DNA of 50,484 bases. Origin: Mnemiopsis leidyi (lineage: Eukaryota > Ctenophora > Tentaculata > Lobata > Bolinopsidae). A program made the position numbers and the translations under genes. Below the pieces are notes generated by a model, which saw only the letters and a program-made list of their open reading frames with translations, was not told the origin of the DNA and did no database searches. Positions 9,752 to 25,572 of this stretch are shown in pieces (the stretch's first letter is position 1; every line of letters starts with the position of its first letter). The stretch spans positions 2,991 through 53,474 of the forward strand of contig JH152908.1 in the NCBI GenBank assembly GCA_000226015.1. The letters run 5' to 3'.

Positions 9752-12700
9752 ATGTACACGAACCCCAACTTCCAGGTGGACTCCTTCTTTAACAAGTACT
9801 GCAATGAGCCTCCAACTTGGTTCGAGTTCATGCTCGATGGAACCGGGATCAAACTTCAAACTCATCTGGAAAACAATTACGAGCCGTCAGCTGCTCATCT
9901 CATATCGTCCTTTATCGACAAGGCGTCTACCCACATAAGTAACACTGAGGGAGCTGTCCGACAGTACTCAAGTACACTGTGGAACTTGGCCACCGAGACT
10001 GCCTCCTTTGTCGGGTGGAAGCATGAGGTGCTCAAAGAAATTGCTACTCCGATCAGACAGAAACTGTTGTCTTATCTGGTTAAAGTTACAGTTCCAGCTG
10101 AAGTCAGGGCTCAAGATATCTCCCAATTAAACTTGAGTGAAATCCCCAAACAAGGACTTACCGCTCTGTTTTTATACCATAGGTGGATCTGCAGCGCTTT
10201 TGTTCATCTTCACTTTTATAATAAACAATGCAAACGCGATTTTGAGATCCCCGGATTCATACCTAACATGAACGCACTTCAGCTTATCGAGCCAGAACTC
10301 TCGCATTCAATGGAATTTTTACAAAAAGTAGTCCAGAACCCAACTGAACTTATCATCCCCCAAGTTTTTGCCGTCGCGAAACTACCAAGAAGCCAGGAAG
10401 TTGTTATCCCCGCCAAAGTTGTGGCATCACAGGCTCACTTTGACCTTGGCGAACTGTACTTCTACTACAGTTCATATTCCGAAGCGTATGTCCATTTCAA
10501 AGAGGCGGCTAACCTCTACGATAAGAATAACGCCGATTTCCTCTCTTTCACCCACAAAAAAGTGCACAGTTATCTGATCGGTCTCCAGTTCCTAACCGGT
10601 GATGCAGATATCTTGGAGCACACATCCTTGGCTTCAAAATTGGAGCTGACCAAGGCAAGTCATTACGACGGCTGTGTTGATATCCTCCTGAAGGATAATT
10701 ACATGAGAGAGTTAAGTCTTTGTCACCGGAAAAACTTTGTGAAGGAAGTCCATGAATCGTGCCCTGATCGTGGTTTACACAAACAAGCTTACCTGTGTAA
10801 TATCATGCTGGAGGTTATCATGGGAAAGGGAACATGTCAGTTGTTTTGGGATATGTTGAAGGGAGATAAGGATCTTGTTCTCGACTTTGTCATTTCCGCC
10901 ACTGTGATCTATCTGGAAAACGTCGTTTCTCAGTCAGCTAAGGATAATCTTAAAATGTTTTTCTTATCTGTGATATCGAAAAAATATATGAAAAATAGGG
11001 TTCATGATATTGTTAGCCGAATCGGTGGTCAACTGGACATTAAAGCACCAAAAAGTTCGGGTCCACCGCCCCAGGAAAGAACCAAGATGTTGCAGTACCA
11101 AAATGGAGAACTTGCTGATTGCTATGTTAAGTTATCGTCAAGTACAAGCTTTTCCGTCATTAAGGATACTATCTCGAGAATCTGTCAACTTCAGCCCAAC
11201 TTTCACGTCCAGACCTTTTGTGACAGGATGTTAAAGGATGTTAGGAAAGTTGGCCTGTTTTTACCACTGGCCGATGTTTTGGCTTGTCCTAGACCTTTGG
11301 CTTACATCTTGAGTTACAAGCTAGCCCATCTCTATCATTTTAAATTGTACGATAGGGCACTGAAATTACTCCGTGAAATCAAAGAATATCTGAAGACGGC
11401 TCAGTATGCTGCATTTAAACGAGGGCATAACTCACGACCCCTCGATAAACTTGAGGTTATCCTCAATTCATTTGTACTGAACCATCAAGCTTTTGTTTCA
11501 CACCACAGAATTAAACCCTCAGATGAGTTCATGGGGGACATTGAGTTACTAAACGTCTCCCATCACTCAAATGCTGGGTCACAAACTGTCACACTGGAAA
11601 CCAGCATCGCTTCTGCCGTGCTGCTAAATCTGAACCGACAACCCACCATCCTGGAGATCAATGATGGATTCGATTTTATAGCTGGTCAACTTTGGAGTTA
11701 TATCCAGAACACTGAGTTCGATCTTACTACTTTGTTCAAGTTTTTATTGCCGATGCACACTACTAAGCCTCCAGAGGGTTCTATGAACAGATCAATGCTC
11801 CTCGAATTTTGTTACCAGATCACCGATGAAAGAACACTCGAGCTGCTGATTGCCATTATCGTCAAGTTATTCAATGATAGTGAAAAACCAGAGTGGCATA
11901 ATTTCAATTGCGATATCATCACTAGAGGATGGCCCAAACTTTCTAAAGAAGTAAGTAAACCACCGTTATTTTAATTGTATTTCATGGAACATCAGGTTTA
12001 TGAAATTGTTATGATTTTCACTGACTCCCCAATTAACTCCGTGTCACCATGTATAACTCCCCCCTCTCTGCAGGCAGACATGACAGCCTGTCTGGCGACC
12101 TTGACGCGACTTCTAGACCACGCCTTGTCAGTTCACCCTCACAATCTAAAGCTGCTGACGATCAGTGCCAACTGTAAAATGTACCAGGGTGACAACGAAA
12201 ACACCGTTAGACAACTCTTGTCGTGTGGCGCCCTTCTTTCTGGTACGTAATGTCTTATTCTAATAAGCAGTTATTGTGAGACACTTAACACGATTTACTT
12301 TTGCAAATTTCATAAAATTTTTTTATTCTCTGAATCACCTCCCGCCTCCGTTAAGAAAGGGTCATAGTAAAACATTTCTTTACATTACGCGGCTGCATTC
12401 CTCCCTACTTGAAACTTGAATTGTGCGACAATTATTATACTTTTATACCTGATATTTTTCAGATGGTTTTACAAATCTCTCAGTACTAGACAGATGGCTT
12501 GAAGCCAGCTTTTACAATCTTGTCAAAGCTTGTATGAATGTTAACGCTCATATTGAGGTAAATTACAATTCTTAGTTTTAAGATCACCTTATCGTTATGA
12601 GTTTATTGATAATTTTTTGAGCGTTTAAGAATTTGAATATTGTGAACAAGGTCAAACAACACTCATGACAAATCAAACCAGCTTCTACAGAGGAAGTTTT

Positions 12701-13158
12701 ACCGCTCCTCTCACGTCCAGGTTGCTCTGCTGTGTTGCATGAAGACTCCCCCGGACTACGGAACTAGTTTTCAGGCCCTCAAGCGTACTACCGACCCGGA
12801 CAGTTTGCACGTCTACTATCCGCTCTTCTGGGACGTGAACCTGTTGGAGTGTGCTATAGCTCAGCATCACAAGCGTGGAGAAACTCGTGAGTTTATATTG
12901 TTTTCACTGTTCTGGTTCCTGTGAAGTGACAATTTTGTCACGAAGTACCGAAAAAGCTGGATAACACGTACGGTTTTTAATAAGTCGCTATGTTTCCAAT
13001 AACGTCTCCTATTTTCAGTACTACGAGATTTTGTGATAGGTTTGATGGGACAACCTGAAATTAATGAGAATAACCCGCCACTTTTACTGAGAAGGACAAT
13101 CGAAGCTAAGAAATGTGTTTTCCTCAGAACGCTGTTTTCAAAAATTTTTGCCAAGTAA
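9752..13158 (+). CDS. INTS8: Integrator complex subunit 8
   Basis: Five exons (9752-11950, 12074-12242, 12463-12557, 12691-12886, 13019-13158) give 932 residues; the human protein has 995. The first exon is unusually long for this locus at 2.2 kb. The N terminus has WFEF at residues 23-26, the motif reported in INTS8 to recruit PP2A to Integrator. The middle is helical TPR-like sequence, and the C terminus (YYPLFWDVNLLECAIAQHHK, then RGET) is the most conserved block. Integrator is the nuclear complex that cleaves snRNA precursors and attenuates promoter-proximal RNA polymerase II. The exon 4 acceptor could also be nine bases upstream (exon from 12682), adding Leu-Leu-Gln in phase; the pyrimidine context favours 12691. 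Overall identity is modest, so the call rests on the two ends and on length. Confidence 0.85.
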
Positions 13159-13656
13159 CTCGGTTTTCAGAGGTTTTTAATGTTATCTCTTTCACATGAG
13201 AGGAAGTACGCTTCTGATACCTATCATTAAATTATCATTTTCCATTATCATGATCATGTCAGTATAAGTATCTTTCATGATCATTGAAGCATTGATAATA
13301 ATCAGAATATATGTATTATCTGTATTGTATAATTAATTGTTCTTGACTGAAGATCGTTTGCCTTTTTTCGTCTCTCCAACCAAAACAAAAGTTTTGCGTT
13401 TGCCTTTTTTGATGTACTAAATTTATGCGATGACGTTGGTTTTATTCTCCATATTATATAATAACTTGAAAGTCACCAGATCGAATCTGTATTTGAATAG
13501 TCTCATATCTTCCTAGCTTCCTATGGAGCTTGGCTAGAGATCATGGTTTAAATTAATCACCACTTGCATAATTAACAATCACCACTTGCTATAATTTCAC
13601 TGCCCAGTTTTGAGAAATTTACCATCAGATTCTCTTTTAACCAGGACTTGTTAGAG
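13159..13656 (+). other. INTS8-RCC1L spacer
   Basis: AT-rich with no gene. It contains two copies of AATCACCACTTGC about 25 bp apart near 13554-13595. The promoter of the next gene must lie here, but no core element stands out. Confidence 0.5.
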
Positions 13657-14973
13657 ATGAGACTGAGCCAAGTTCGAGCGATAATAACCCGGCTGTCTAG
13701 ACTAAACTCGACACAAGCTGCTACTTCAGTTGAACCTTCCTCTTGTACTCGGGATGCAGGTGGCTACGCGTATATCACGCCCTCCTGCGAGATATCACGT
13801 CCAGTACCTGTACTGTACCCGCTGTTTAGAGGCGTGATTGTGCAGACCGTCTCCATTGGTAACGGGTTTATTGTGGGATCTTATCTTGAAGGTGGGAAAA
13901 CTGTTATTTCAGCGTACGGGGTCAATAGGTGTCTTCAGCTAGGTGAACAGTCTAAAAACCCAATGTTTGACAAAAAGACGTGGTGTATTAGAGAAGCTGT
14001 TGTAAGATTACGAAGTGGAAGAGCACACACCTTAGGGTTGACCGAGTCTGGAGCTTTATTTGGTTGGGGAAGCAACAACATGGGTCAACTTGGTTTTTCT
14101 AGGTCGACAACATCCAGCCTAGCCTTCACTTTCTTTCACGATCACAAAGGTACATATTTAAACGCAAGTCTTTACCCGAATCTTTTCATCTTGAAATTCA
14201 AAAAAGGGTATTTAGTACCAACATTTTGATTATTATCTAATAAAATCCTTATTTCAGATATTTGCGACATCGCCACTGGATTAGACAACTCCTTTCTTCT
14301 CACTTCTGACGGAGCGGTTCTCTCGACGGGCTGGGCTGCTGACGGGCAAACTGGGTGTGGTTCAACTGGCACTCTGGAAACTTTTACTCAAGTCAACATA
14401 CCCCATACCGTCACTAAAATCAGTTCAAACGCGGACAGTGTCATTGTTTTGTGTACCAACGGCAGAGTTTACGGTTGGGGAAATAACGAGTACAACCAGG
14501 TGTCTCCTTCATCCGAAATGCAGATTCTTGTACCTACAGAAATAGCACTACCCGAACCCATGTCTGACATTGCGGCTGGCGGGAGTTTCTCGCTATTTCT
14601 CGGCGCCTCCGGAAATCTTTACAGCTCTGGCTACGGACCCGGGACCGGTCTATGTGGTGACGAGAGTGTCCAGGACCCGACCCTTGTACAAACATGTCAG
14701 TCTCTAGTAACGATATCCGCTAGTCTTGATCATGCTGCAGGGGTTACGTCAGAGGGGGGTGTAATGAGATGGGGTCGGGGTATCCACAATAAACTGATAT
14801 CTGTCTCCGAGGACGATATCGTCTCCCCAGAACTGTTTGAAGGAATAAAACCTAGAGTTACGGGGGTCGTGTGTGGGCCTAATAAAACTTGTGTATTGAC
14901 AGAGACCCCGATAAAATCTGTTTCTAGGTTAGGTATGATTGAGGGAGATGAAAGCGATTCTGAAGAGGAATAG
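13657..14973 (+). CDS. RCC1L: RCC1-repeat protein, RCC1L-like (mitochondrial)
   Basis: Two exons (13657-14149, 14258-14973) give 402 residues. RCC1-type blades are visible as GALFGWGSNNMGQLG, GAVLSTGWAADGQTGCG, GRVYGWGNNEYNQV, GNLYSSGYGPGTGLCG and a degenerate GGVMRWGRG. The N terminus (MRLSQVRAIITRLSRLNS) has five Arg and no acidic residue, which fits mitochondrial import. Together with the length, this points to RCC1L/WBSCR16, which acts in mitochondrial ribosome assembly and fusion, rather than nuclear RCC1. The ATG at 13657 is preferred over the in-frame TTG nine bases upstream. The extreme C terminus is acidic (GDESDSEEE). The RCC1 fold is certain; the RCC1L assignment is likely. Confidence 0.75.
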
Positions 14974-15894
14974 GGACTGAAGTGATGTTTTAAATGTACT
15001 TAACAAAATGGGTACATGGGGTTGTTAAAACTTCAACTTTTTGTGCATAATTTATCGAGGGCGTGATAATGTTTTTTGTCCTTTTTTTTGAAATGGATAA
15101 AAAAAGGTAGAGAAATAAAAATGGAAAATATTGAGCCAAAAATATTTGATTTGATTAAATCGGCATTTTAGTATTTAGTACAGTAATGACTAGTGAGGGA
15201 CGAAACGTCTATCCGTTATATTTTTGTGATAATAGCGGTTTCTCATTGGTAAGAAAACTTATTTAACATGTGGGACTTGTTCTCATTGTTCTTTGATTGG
15301 TTCTCTCAAAGTGACTAACTTAATAAAAGAGCTCATTGGAAATGATCATACGCGTCTTTTTGGTCAATATTTAATATTCTAAAAATAAAAAATTTTTAGA
15401 AAAACTTTTATTTGCATTAATAAATCTTAAAAGTTGAAACTAGTACAAATAATGTTCCTTTTTACCAGAATGATGACACTCTGTTGTGTTGGGAAACTTT
15501 ATGTAGGCATTCATTGTTTGTTTTTTGATTTAGCTAGTTCCTACAATCGTACATAACACACCCACATTGCTTTGAAACTTACATTATTTCTATAAGAAAG
15601 TTTCAGAGTTTTAGCTCAATCTTTCCCTTTAGAAAGGAGGTTGCATATTATTTCTCCTCTAAGTAGTTCCACAGTGGCTGACTTTTTTGTTGCATATTCT
15701 ATGAACAATTTTTTATACACATTTGAATTACGAAATAAGTTGACTGGCTTTAATACAACATCGTGAAACAAAACGATTATCCTTGGAATGAAAGCTTGAA
15801 ATTCCTGTCTAGATGATATATAGACCTCGAGAAACAAGATTGAAAAATTCGGTTTATTCTATACCTAACTTCAGTGTAATTTACTTATTAGCTG
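14974..15894 (+). other. 3' UTR and spacer after RCC1L
   Basis: AT-rich and without a recognised gene. AATAAA at 15114-15119 is a plausible polyadenylation signal about 140 bp after the stop. A 14 bp phrase, GGTTTCTCATTGGT (15237-15250), recurs in a dispersed repeat at 40888 and may be another fragment of that family. Confidence 0.5.
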
Positions 15895-17267
15895 ATGGGT
15901 AATGGTGCCTCCGTGCAGACTTCCCAGACTGCTGACATTGAGGACCTATTCGAGGACACTGTCTTTAACGAGACAGAAATAAAGCGCATCAGTATGTTAA
16001 ACGCGGAAAACGGGACAGAAGCGATCTTGGCCACACTACTCCCAATGCCCTTGTTACCTCACATTTTGTCCTGGTTAGCAGGTTTTAACTCGCCGAAGAA
16101 CGGGATTATTTAACTTAGCTTAGGAAATTTCCTAAAAATTTTATGTATGTTTCATGTTTCTTTGTCTTACACAATATTTCAAATATTCCAGATCAAGCTA
16201 GGAAAGAAAATCTGTCAGAGGGAATAACGATAGAGCAAATTATTTATATATTGGACACTCTTCATCCATCTCAGCTTATTGAAAACAAGGTTCTAAAAAC
16301 AAATTGATAAACGATAAATATGATAAAATATTGGGAGAAAAAGTGTAGGAAAAGAAAATGTTTCCGCCGTTGTATCATTTAAGCATAATCCTACAAATCC
16401 CACCACATTAAGCTAGTAATTATTTTAAATTAGGCATTGTCAAAAGAGTTAGACCAGTTGATTTAGATAGGGAAGAGGAAAAATTGATTCAGAAGTTTAG
16501 AACTAACATTTGTGGGCTCAATAGAATTGTTGTAGTAAGATAAGTTTAGGGATTTGTGTTTGGGGAGGGAGTTTTATTGCTTGGAACTTGTCCTTATTTT
16601 TTGATATTTTCATATATGGTCATCCTTTGATCTTTTCATCCTGTTTGTACTGGAGTAAAAGCTATTCTTTTTAAAAAAGTTTTTGGAGTAGTTTTACATT
16701 ATCGGCAGTCATTAACTTTTCATACATTTCAGAACTAGCGATGTAAATTTATTACGAAGAATTCATGCTGATTAAGTGCTGTCTCATTGTGTGTTCCTCA
16801 AAAATCATTAGTAATTATCCAAAATTTCAGAGAGACCTCGCCTGGAAGTTGTACGACATAGACGAGGATGGTTATATCACCCAGTCTGACTTAGTTGGAG
16901 TGTTGCGTTATCTCCTCCCATCTCTACCTCTGTCTAAATATCAGGTTAGCTAATTAGTAAATTGCTAATAATTGTTAGCAATTCGGTTGTGATTTACGAT
17001 TTGAGTCAAGTAACATTATTATACAATATACAACTCAAGTTGAAATTTTTTTAACTTTCTTATCAATCGTTTTATTGCCTTTATGTTGGTCCTGTTAAGA
17101 GATAAATTCGTTAAGTGTAGTTAACTTAAAGTAGTATATACTCGAAGGTTCTGGCTAGACGAGCTCTCTCCAGATTCTCCGAAAAGCGCGTCGCTAGACG
17201 ACACTTCAACAAGCTTGTCCCTGACACTCAACTCTTAAAGATATTTACAAGACCCATCCTGCTGTGA
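15895..17267 (+). CDS. Calcineurin-B/CHP-like EF-hand protein
   Basis: Four exons (15895-16081, 16192-16289, 16831-16944, 17148-17267) join in phase to 172 residues. The start MGNGAS is a good N-myristoylation signal, as in calcineurin B and CHP. FNETEIKRI near residue 25 resembles the entry helix of the CHP N-lobe. The only clear calcium loop is DIDEDGYITQSD (residues 104-115), inside a segment like the CHP third EF-hand (LAWKLYDIDEDGYI). Loop position 12 is Asp rather than Glu. The last exon resembles the CHP C terminus but has lost the fourth loop. CHP/CNB proteins bind NHE exchangers or calcineurin A. Weak points are the donor of exon 1 and the purine-rich acceptor of exon 4. A divergent CIB-type protein is the alternative. 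Confidence 0.55.
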
Positions 17268-17392
17268 AGACATGACTATATGACCACGATCTTAACCTGA
17301 CCAATGCAAGGAAATGGATACTAGAATGTTTAACTTTTTGTTGCTGTCATGACAATTTCGTAGACTCGTCACTCATATTTTTAGTTACTGTA

Positions 17393-17398
17393 AATAAA
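17393..17398 (+). promoter_or_regulatory. Poly(A) signal of the CHP-like gene
   Basis: AATAAA lies 125 bp after the stop codon in AT-rich sequence, a normal distance for a short 3' UTR. Confidence 0.5.
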
Positions 17399-17495
17399 TC
17401 GAAAATTTGTTGATAATTTATCTGTATTATATTCGAGAAGTGATAATCATAACATGTTTTCTTACAAAATTAAACCGAATGATTATATAGAAAGG

Positions 17496-17612
17496 TATTT
17501 TGGGGACGGGTCACAAACAAATTGTTTAAATTACGAGATAACGGTGCTCTTTGTCAATTGGTCAATCGCTGTCACATGACACAAGAAATTTGTGACCCCT
17601 CCCCAAAAATTA
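17496..17612. mobile_element. Fold-back MITE, possible TA target duplication
   Basis: The left arm TTTTGGGGACGGGTCACAAA (about 17498-17517) and right arm TTTGTGACCCCTCCCCAAAA are imperfect inverted repeats about 115 bp apart end to end. TA dinucleotides flank both ends, as in Tc1/mariner-type MITEs. The internal right half (ATTGGTCAATCGCTGTCACA, 17557-17576) recurs in the SMG8 intron at 40897 with one mismatch, so it is dispersed. It lies between the CHP-like and nucleostemin genes. Confidence 0.65.
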
Positions 17613-17806
17613 TTTTTCTTTTTTGTCCCTGAATTTTAATTATACGGCAATCTCCTTCTTTAACCAATGCGCTATGATTTGATCATACCTTATATACGCC
17701 AGATATCTAATCGCACCATTCAACTTTCTGCTCTTACTTAAACACCAGTTTTTTTGTGTGGTTAGTGAAACCTTATCACTGACTGCAGCCAATAATTGTA
17801 TAGCTG

Positions 17807-20684
17807 ATGGGTAAGAAGGGTAGAACAAAGAAACAGAATGTGTCACGTGACCCAGTCAAACAGATAGGATCCTGCAAGAAGTTTCATCCTGATACTCTGA
17901 CAAAGAGACTAGAGAAGAAACAAGCCGTCCAGAGACACAAACGGCAGAACGGATTCGAACAGGTTAAGATTGATTCGTATCTAATTTTCAATTTTATTAG
18001 CTCTTTTAAAAAGAAATTTAATATACTGCTTCGATAGTGACGTTCTAATTCATTTCTGATCATAAAGTGTAAACACATTTCACATTCCTAACTTCTAGTT
18101 TTAAGCAGGTACGATCCCTGGCAGACTTAGTAGAAAACGCCGCATCAAGACAGAGAACGTTCGAGAATAACAGCAACAAGACTCCAGAGGAGGGGTGAGA
18201 TCTTATATCTTTATCATTTAGATATTAGATACCTACCCTCGTGTTATCACGTGCAAGGTCAAATATTATCTTCACTTGGATTGTTTAAAGGGCGATTAGT
18301 TCTTAAGTTGGACTAAAAACACTTAACTTCCGCCAGATTGCAGATAAAAGAGGGAATAAAGAGATCGTTCTACAAGGAGTTCAGAAAGGTGGTAGACCAG
18401 GCTGACGTTGTGTTACAAGTGCTAGATGCACGTGACCCAGAGGGGTGTCGATGTAAAGACGTAGGTTGTCTCTAAACTCTGCAATTTGTTTAAATTCAGT
18501 TCCAGCATCTCGTTACTTCATTGTTTCAATTTCCTAATTATGTCATATCTGTGCAACCTTTTATCTTTGTGTTTAGCATGAAGAACCTCTGAAAAATTGA
18601 TAATAACATAACTAAAGTTATGACCGTTTTTGTGATTAAATTTAAGAAAATCTCTGCAGGGTCGTATCTCTGCACCGCACCACCATAACTGCATACAGGG
18701 GGTGTTATCAAAATAATCACACACCCAGCAATATATGTTATTCATTCTCATTCCTAGTAGCCTTATATAAGTACTATATATATATATACTAGAATTTATA
18801 GTTGCTACTAGAATTCAAGTTACAAGACACTTCTAAACTCCCACCCTCAGGCGGAGACTGCAGTTTTATCAGACTACTCGAAACGTCTCATCCTTGTTCT
18901 CAACAAGATAGACTTAGTTCCACCTCACGTAGCTAAGTCATGGCACAAACACCTGTCTCGACAGTTCCCCACCGTCATGTTTAAAGCCAATACACAAGCC
19001 CAGAAAGCCAGATTGAAGCAGTCCACCGTGGATGTGATGAGTGTCAATCACAAGATGTTCTCTTCCAGCGCATGTCTTGGTGCTAGAGAACTGAACAAGG
19101 TTTTTTCTTGTTGTACTTTAGGGGGATGAACTTTAGGTAATCTGGTAATACTTTGTGTACGTTACTGAGTGTTACCATACCATTACCACACCACATACAG
19201 GAAAACATGAACTGGTTGTTTTACATTTACAACATTCTCATTTCTCAGTTTTCTCAGTTGTCATCTTTAATTCTGAACATCAAACTTGTAATCAAATATA
19301 TGTTGACATTTTATTCTAAATATAAATGTAACACTCTCCCCCACTGCAGTTGTTAGTGAACTACACACGTAACAAGGGGATAAGAACGAGCATACGTGTA
19401 GGTGTTATTGGTCTGCCTAACGTCGGTAAAAGTTCCCTCATCAACTCCCTGAAAAGAAGCAGGTCCTGTAACGTGGGGGCGGTGCCTGGTGTTACCAAAT
19501 CTGTGCAGGAGGTAGATACTTCTTTTGTGTTCCTTTTTCTAGTGTAGCAGTTTCTCAAATAGCAGTTTCTTAAATTCCTCATTGGGACTAAAATTTTGCA
19601 GGCTAATAGTCACAAAACACGTTTACTCATGAGTTACTTATCCCAAAATGAACAGGTTGAGTTAGACAAGAACATAAAATTACTGGACAGCCCAGGTGTG
19701 GTTTTGTCAGAGAATGTGGGTCCTCTTGCTACCATACAGAACGCAGTGAAATTGGACCATTTAGAGGACCCTGTGAAACCCATAGAACTCATAATGGAGC
19801 ACTGTGGAGTGGACCAGCTGGCTGAACACTACCAAATACAGCCCTTCACCACCGCCCATGAGTTGACGGCTTTGCTGGCCTTCAGATTTGGTAAATTGGT
19901 GGCTGGTGGTGTACCCGATACCATGGCAGCTGCTAGATTGCTACTCAAGGATTGGAGTAATGGTTCTGTACAGTTCTATATAAAACCTCCCAAGGTAAGG
20001 AAATGTTTCCTGAAGAAATTGTGGAAGCGCTGAAATGTCACTTATTCTGAACGCGCGGTGACATTTCTTTAATTTGGGTTGCGGCATTCATTGTATAAAA
20101 TGTGCACAGTATTCCCTACCACGAGTAGTGTAGAATTTAGATAAATCGTTATTCTGGTGTGTTAATTCAGATATTGAAGTTGTGGGAATGTTCTCAATTG
20201 GGTGACAGCTTATAAAAGGATTGCTCCTATATTCATACATTCTTAATTCAGATAACGGCAGTTAATCCCTTGATCAGCACTAACTAAATTCGATAATCAA
20301 TCTTTTCAGGACAACGCATCAGTACCGTCCCACGTTTCCGCGGAAGTAGTAACGACCTGGGCAGCTGAGTTTAACCTTGACGACTTGGACATGGTAAAAG
20401 TGGAAGATGAAATGCGTGAAAACCCCGATGCAGCACCAGCTCCGGAGCTATCTGTTGTTTTTAGAACAGATAAGCCACCTCAAACAGAACCTGTCGACAA
20501 ACTCTTCGATAAGCCTTACGAGATGTCACACCTTCAGAACTCCAAGGTTATGAAGAGTAAAAAGCGTGGGATCAAAAGGGAAAGGAAAAAGATGGACAAA
20601 TTTGCTGATATGTTTGACAATGCCATGAATTCTATGATGGATTGTGAAGATCCAAACAGAATGTCTGACGATTCGGAGTCATAG
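17807..20684 (+). CDS. GNL3: Nucleostemin-family nucleolar GTPase (GNL3/GNL3L)
   Basis: Seven exons: 17807-17962, 18109-18194, 18337-18460, 18851-19099, 19350-19511, 19602 or 19656 to 19994, and 20310-20684. They give 514 or 497 residues. The Lys-rich start [18 protein letters not shown] is a nucleolar-type basic tail. The GTPase motifs are circularly permuted as in the YlqF/nucleostemin family: DARDP (111-115), G4 NKIDL (140-144), G1 GLPNVGKSS (226-234), then G3 DSPG. GCRC directly after DARDP is typical of GNL3. The basic and acidic C terminus is also family-like. The family functions in pre-60S ribosome assembly and proliferation. Exon 6 has two in-phase acceptors. The downstream one reproduces the known spacing between P-loop and DSPG; the upstream one adds 18 residues. 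I cannot separate GNL3 from GNL3L, which split in vertebrates. Confidence 0.88.
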
Positions 20685-20989
20685 ATGTTTACTTAGTGGT
20701 GTTGCGGGGATTAGGTTTTGGGCAAAAACTGATTGAGTAATTTATACCTGACTTTCTGTGCTGCTGTATAGTTTGCTTTTTGAAACTTTTATTCATTCAA
20801 ATATTTACGTTTCGTTTTTTCGATGCCCCATATTTCATGGAGTTGCAATTAGTGTAAAACCGTATCTAAACAACGGCATATTTCCCGTTTTATTTATTGT
20901 ATTAACGTAAACCGTTCATCCACCCTAGCCATGGACATGATGTAATCACGAATACCTAACGTTCCTCGATCTCTAACATTGGTCGTCAA
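20685..20989 (+). other. GNL3-CDK7 spacer
   Basis: A 305 bp AT-rich spacer containing the GNL3 3' UTR and the CDK7 5' region. No other element is seen. Confidence 0.5.
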
Positions 20990-25144
<4,155 letters not shown>

Positions 25145-25379
25145 ACATTTCTACCGCGCTTCAGAGATATGAAGATATATTTGGGCTAAGTAGATTTTCT
25201 TTTTTATAAAAACATTTTCTTAGATATTTGTAACTTGAACCACATGATATTTTTATCTATTTGAATTTTATGTCGAATGTAAAATTTTTAACATTATAAT
25301 TTATCATTCTCTACTTTCCCCAATTCTGTTATCTGTATGTTATTCATTGTTCCAAACTATTATTGGTCAGCCGAAGTGA

Positions 25380-25452
25380 AATAAACTTCTTATAAACCCG
25401 GAGTTTCTGATCAAATTATGTACAACGGATTATTTAGGAGACATGCAATAAA
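25380..25452 (+). promoter_or_regulatory. Two CDK7 poly(A) signals in a convergent spacer
   Basis: AATAAA occurs at 25380-25385 and again at 25447-25452, 236 and 303 bp after the CDK7 stop. The spacer to the convergent EF-hand gene is only 428 bp, so the two 3' UTRs may meet or overlap. Confidence 0.55.
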
Positions 25453-25572
25453 GTAAGCTTCAGTCTTTCCTGGAGTATCTCGAGTACATTCGAATAATCG
25501 GAATGTTAATGTCAAATTCTGCTCATAAAAAAGCATCAGATTGTCTGAGGTAAACTAATATTTAATGTAATT

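Noticed and set aside
13648..13656. A TTG codon as the RCC1L start
   Set aside because: An ATG lies nine bases downstream in the same frame and gives a good mitochondrial presequence.
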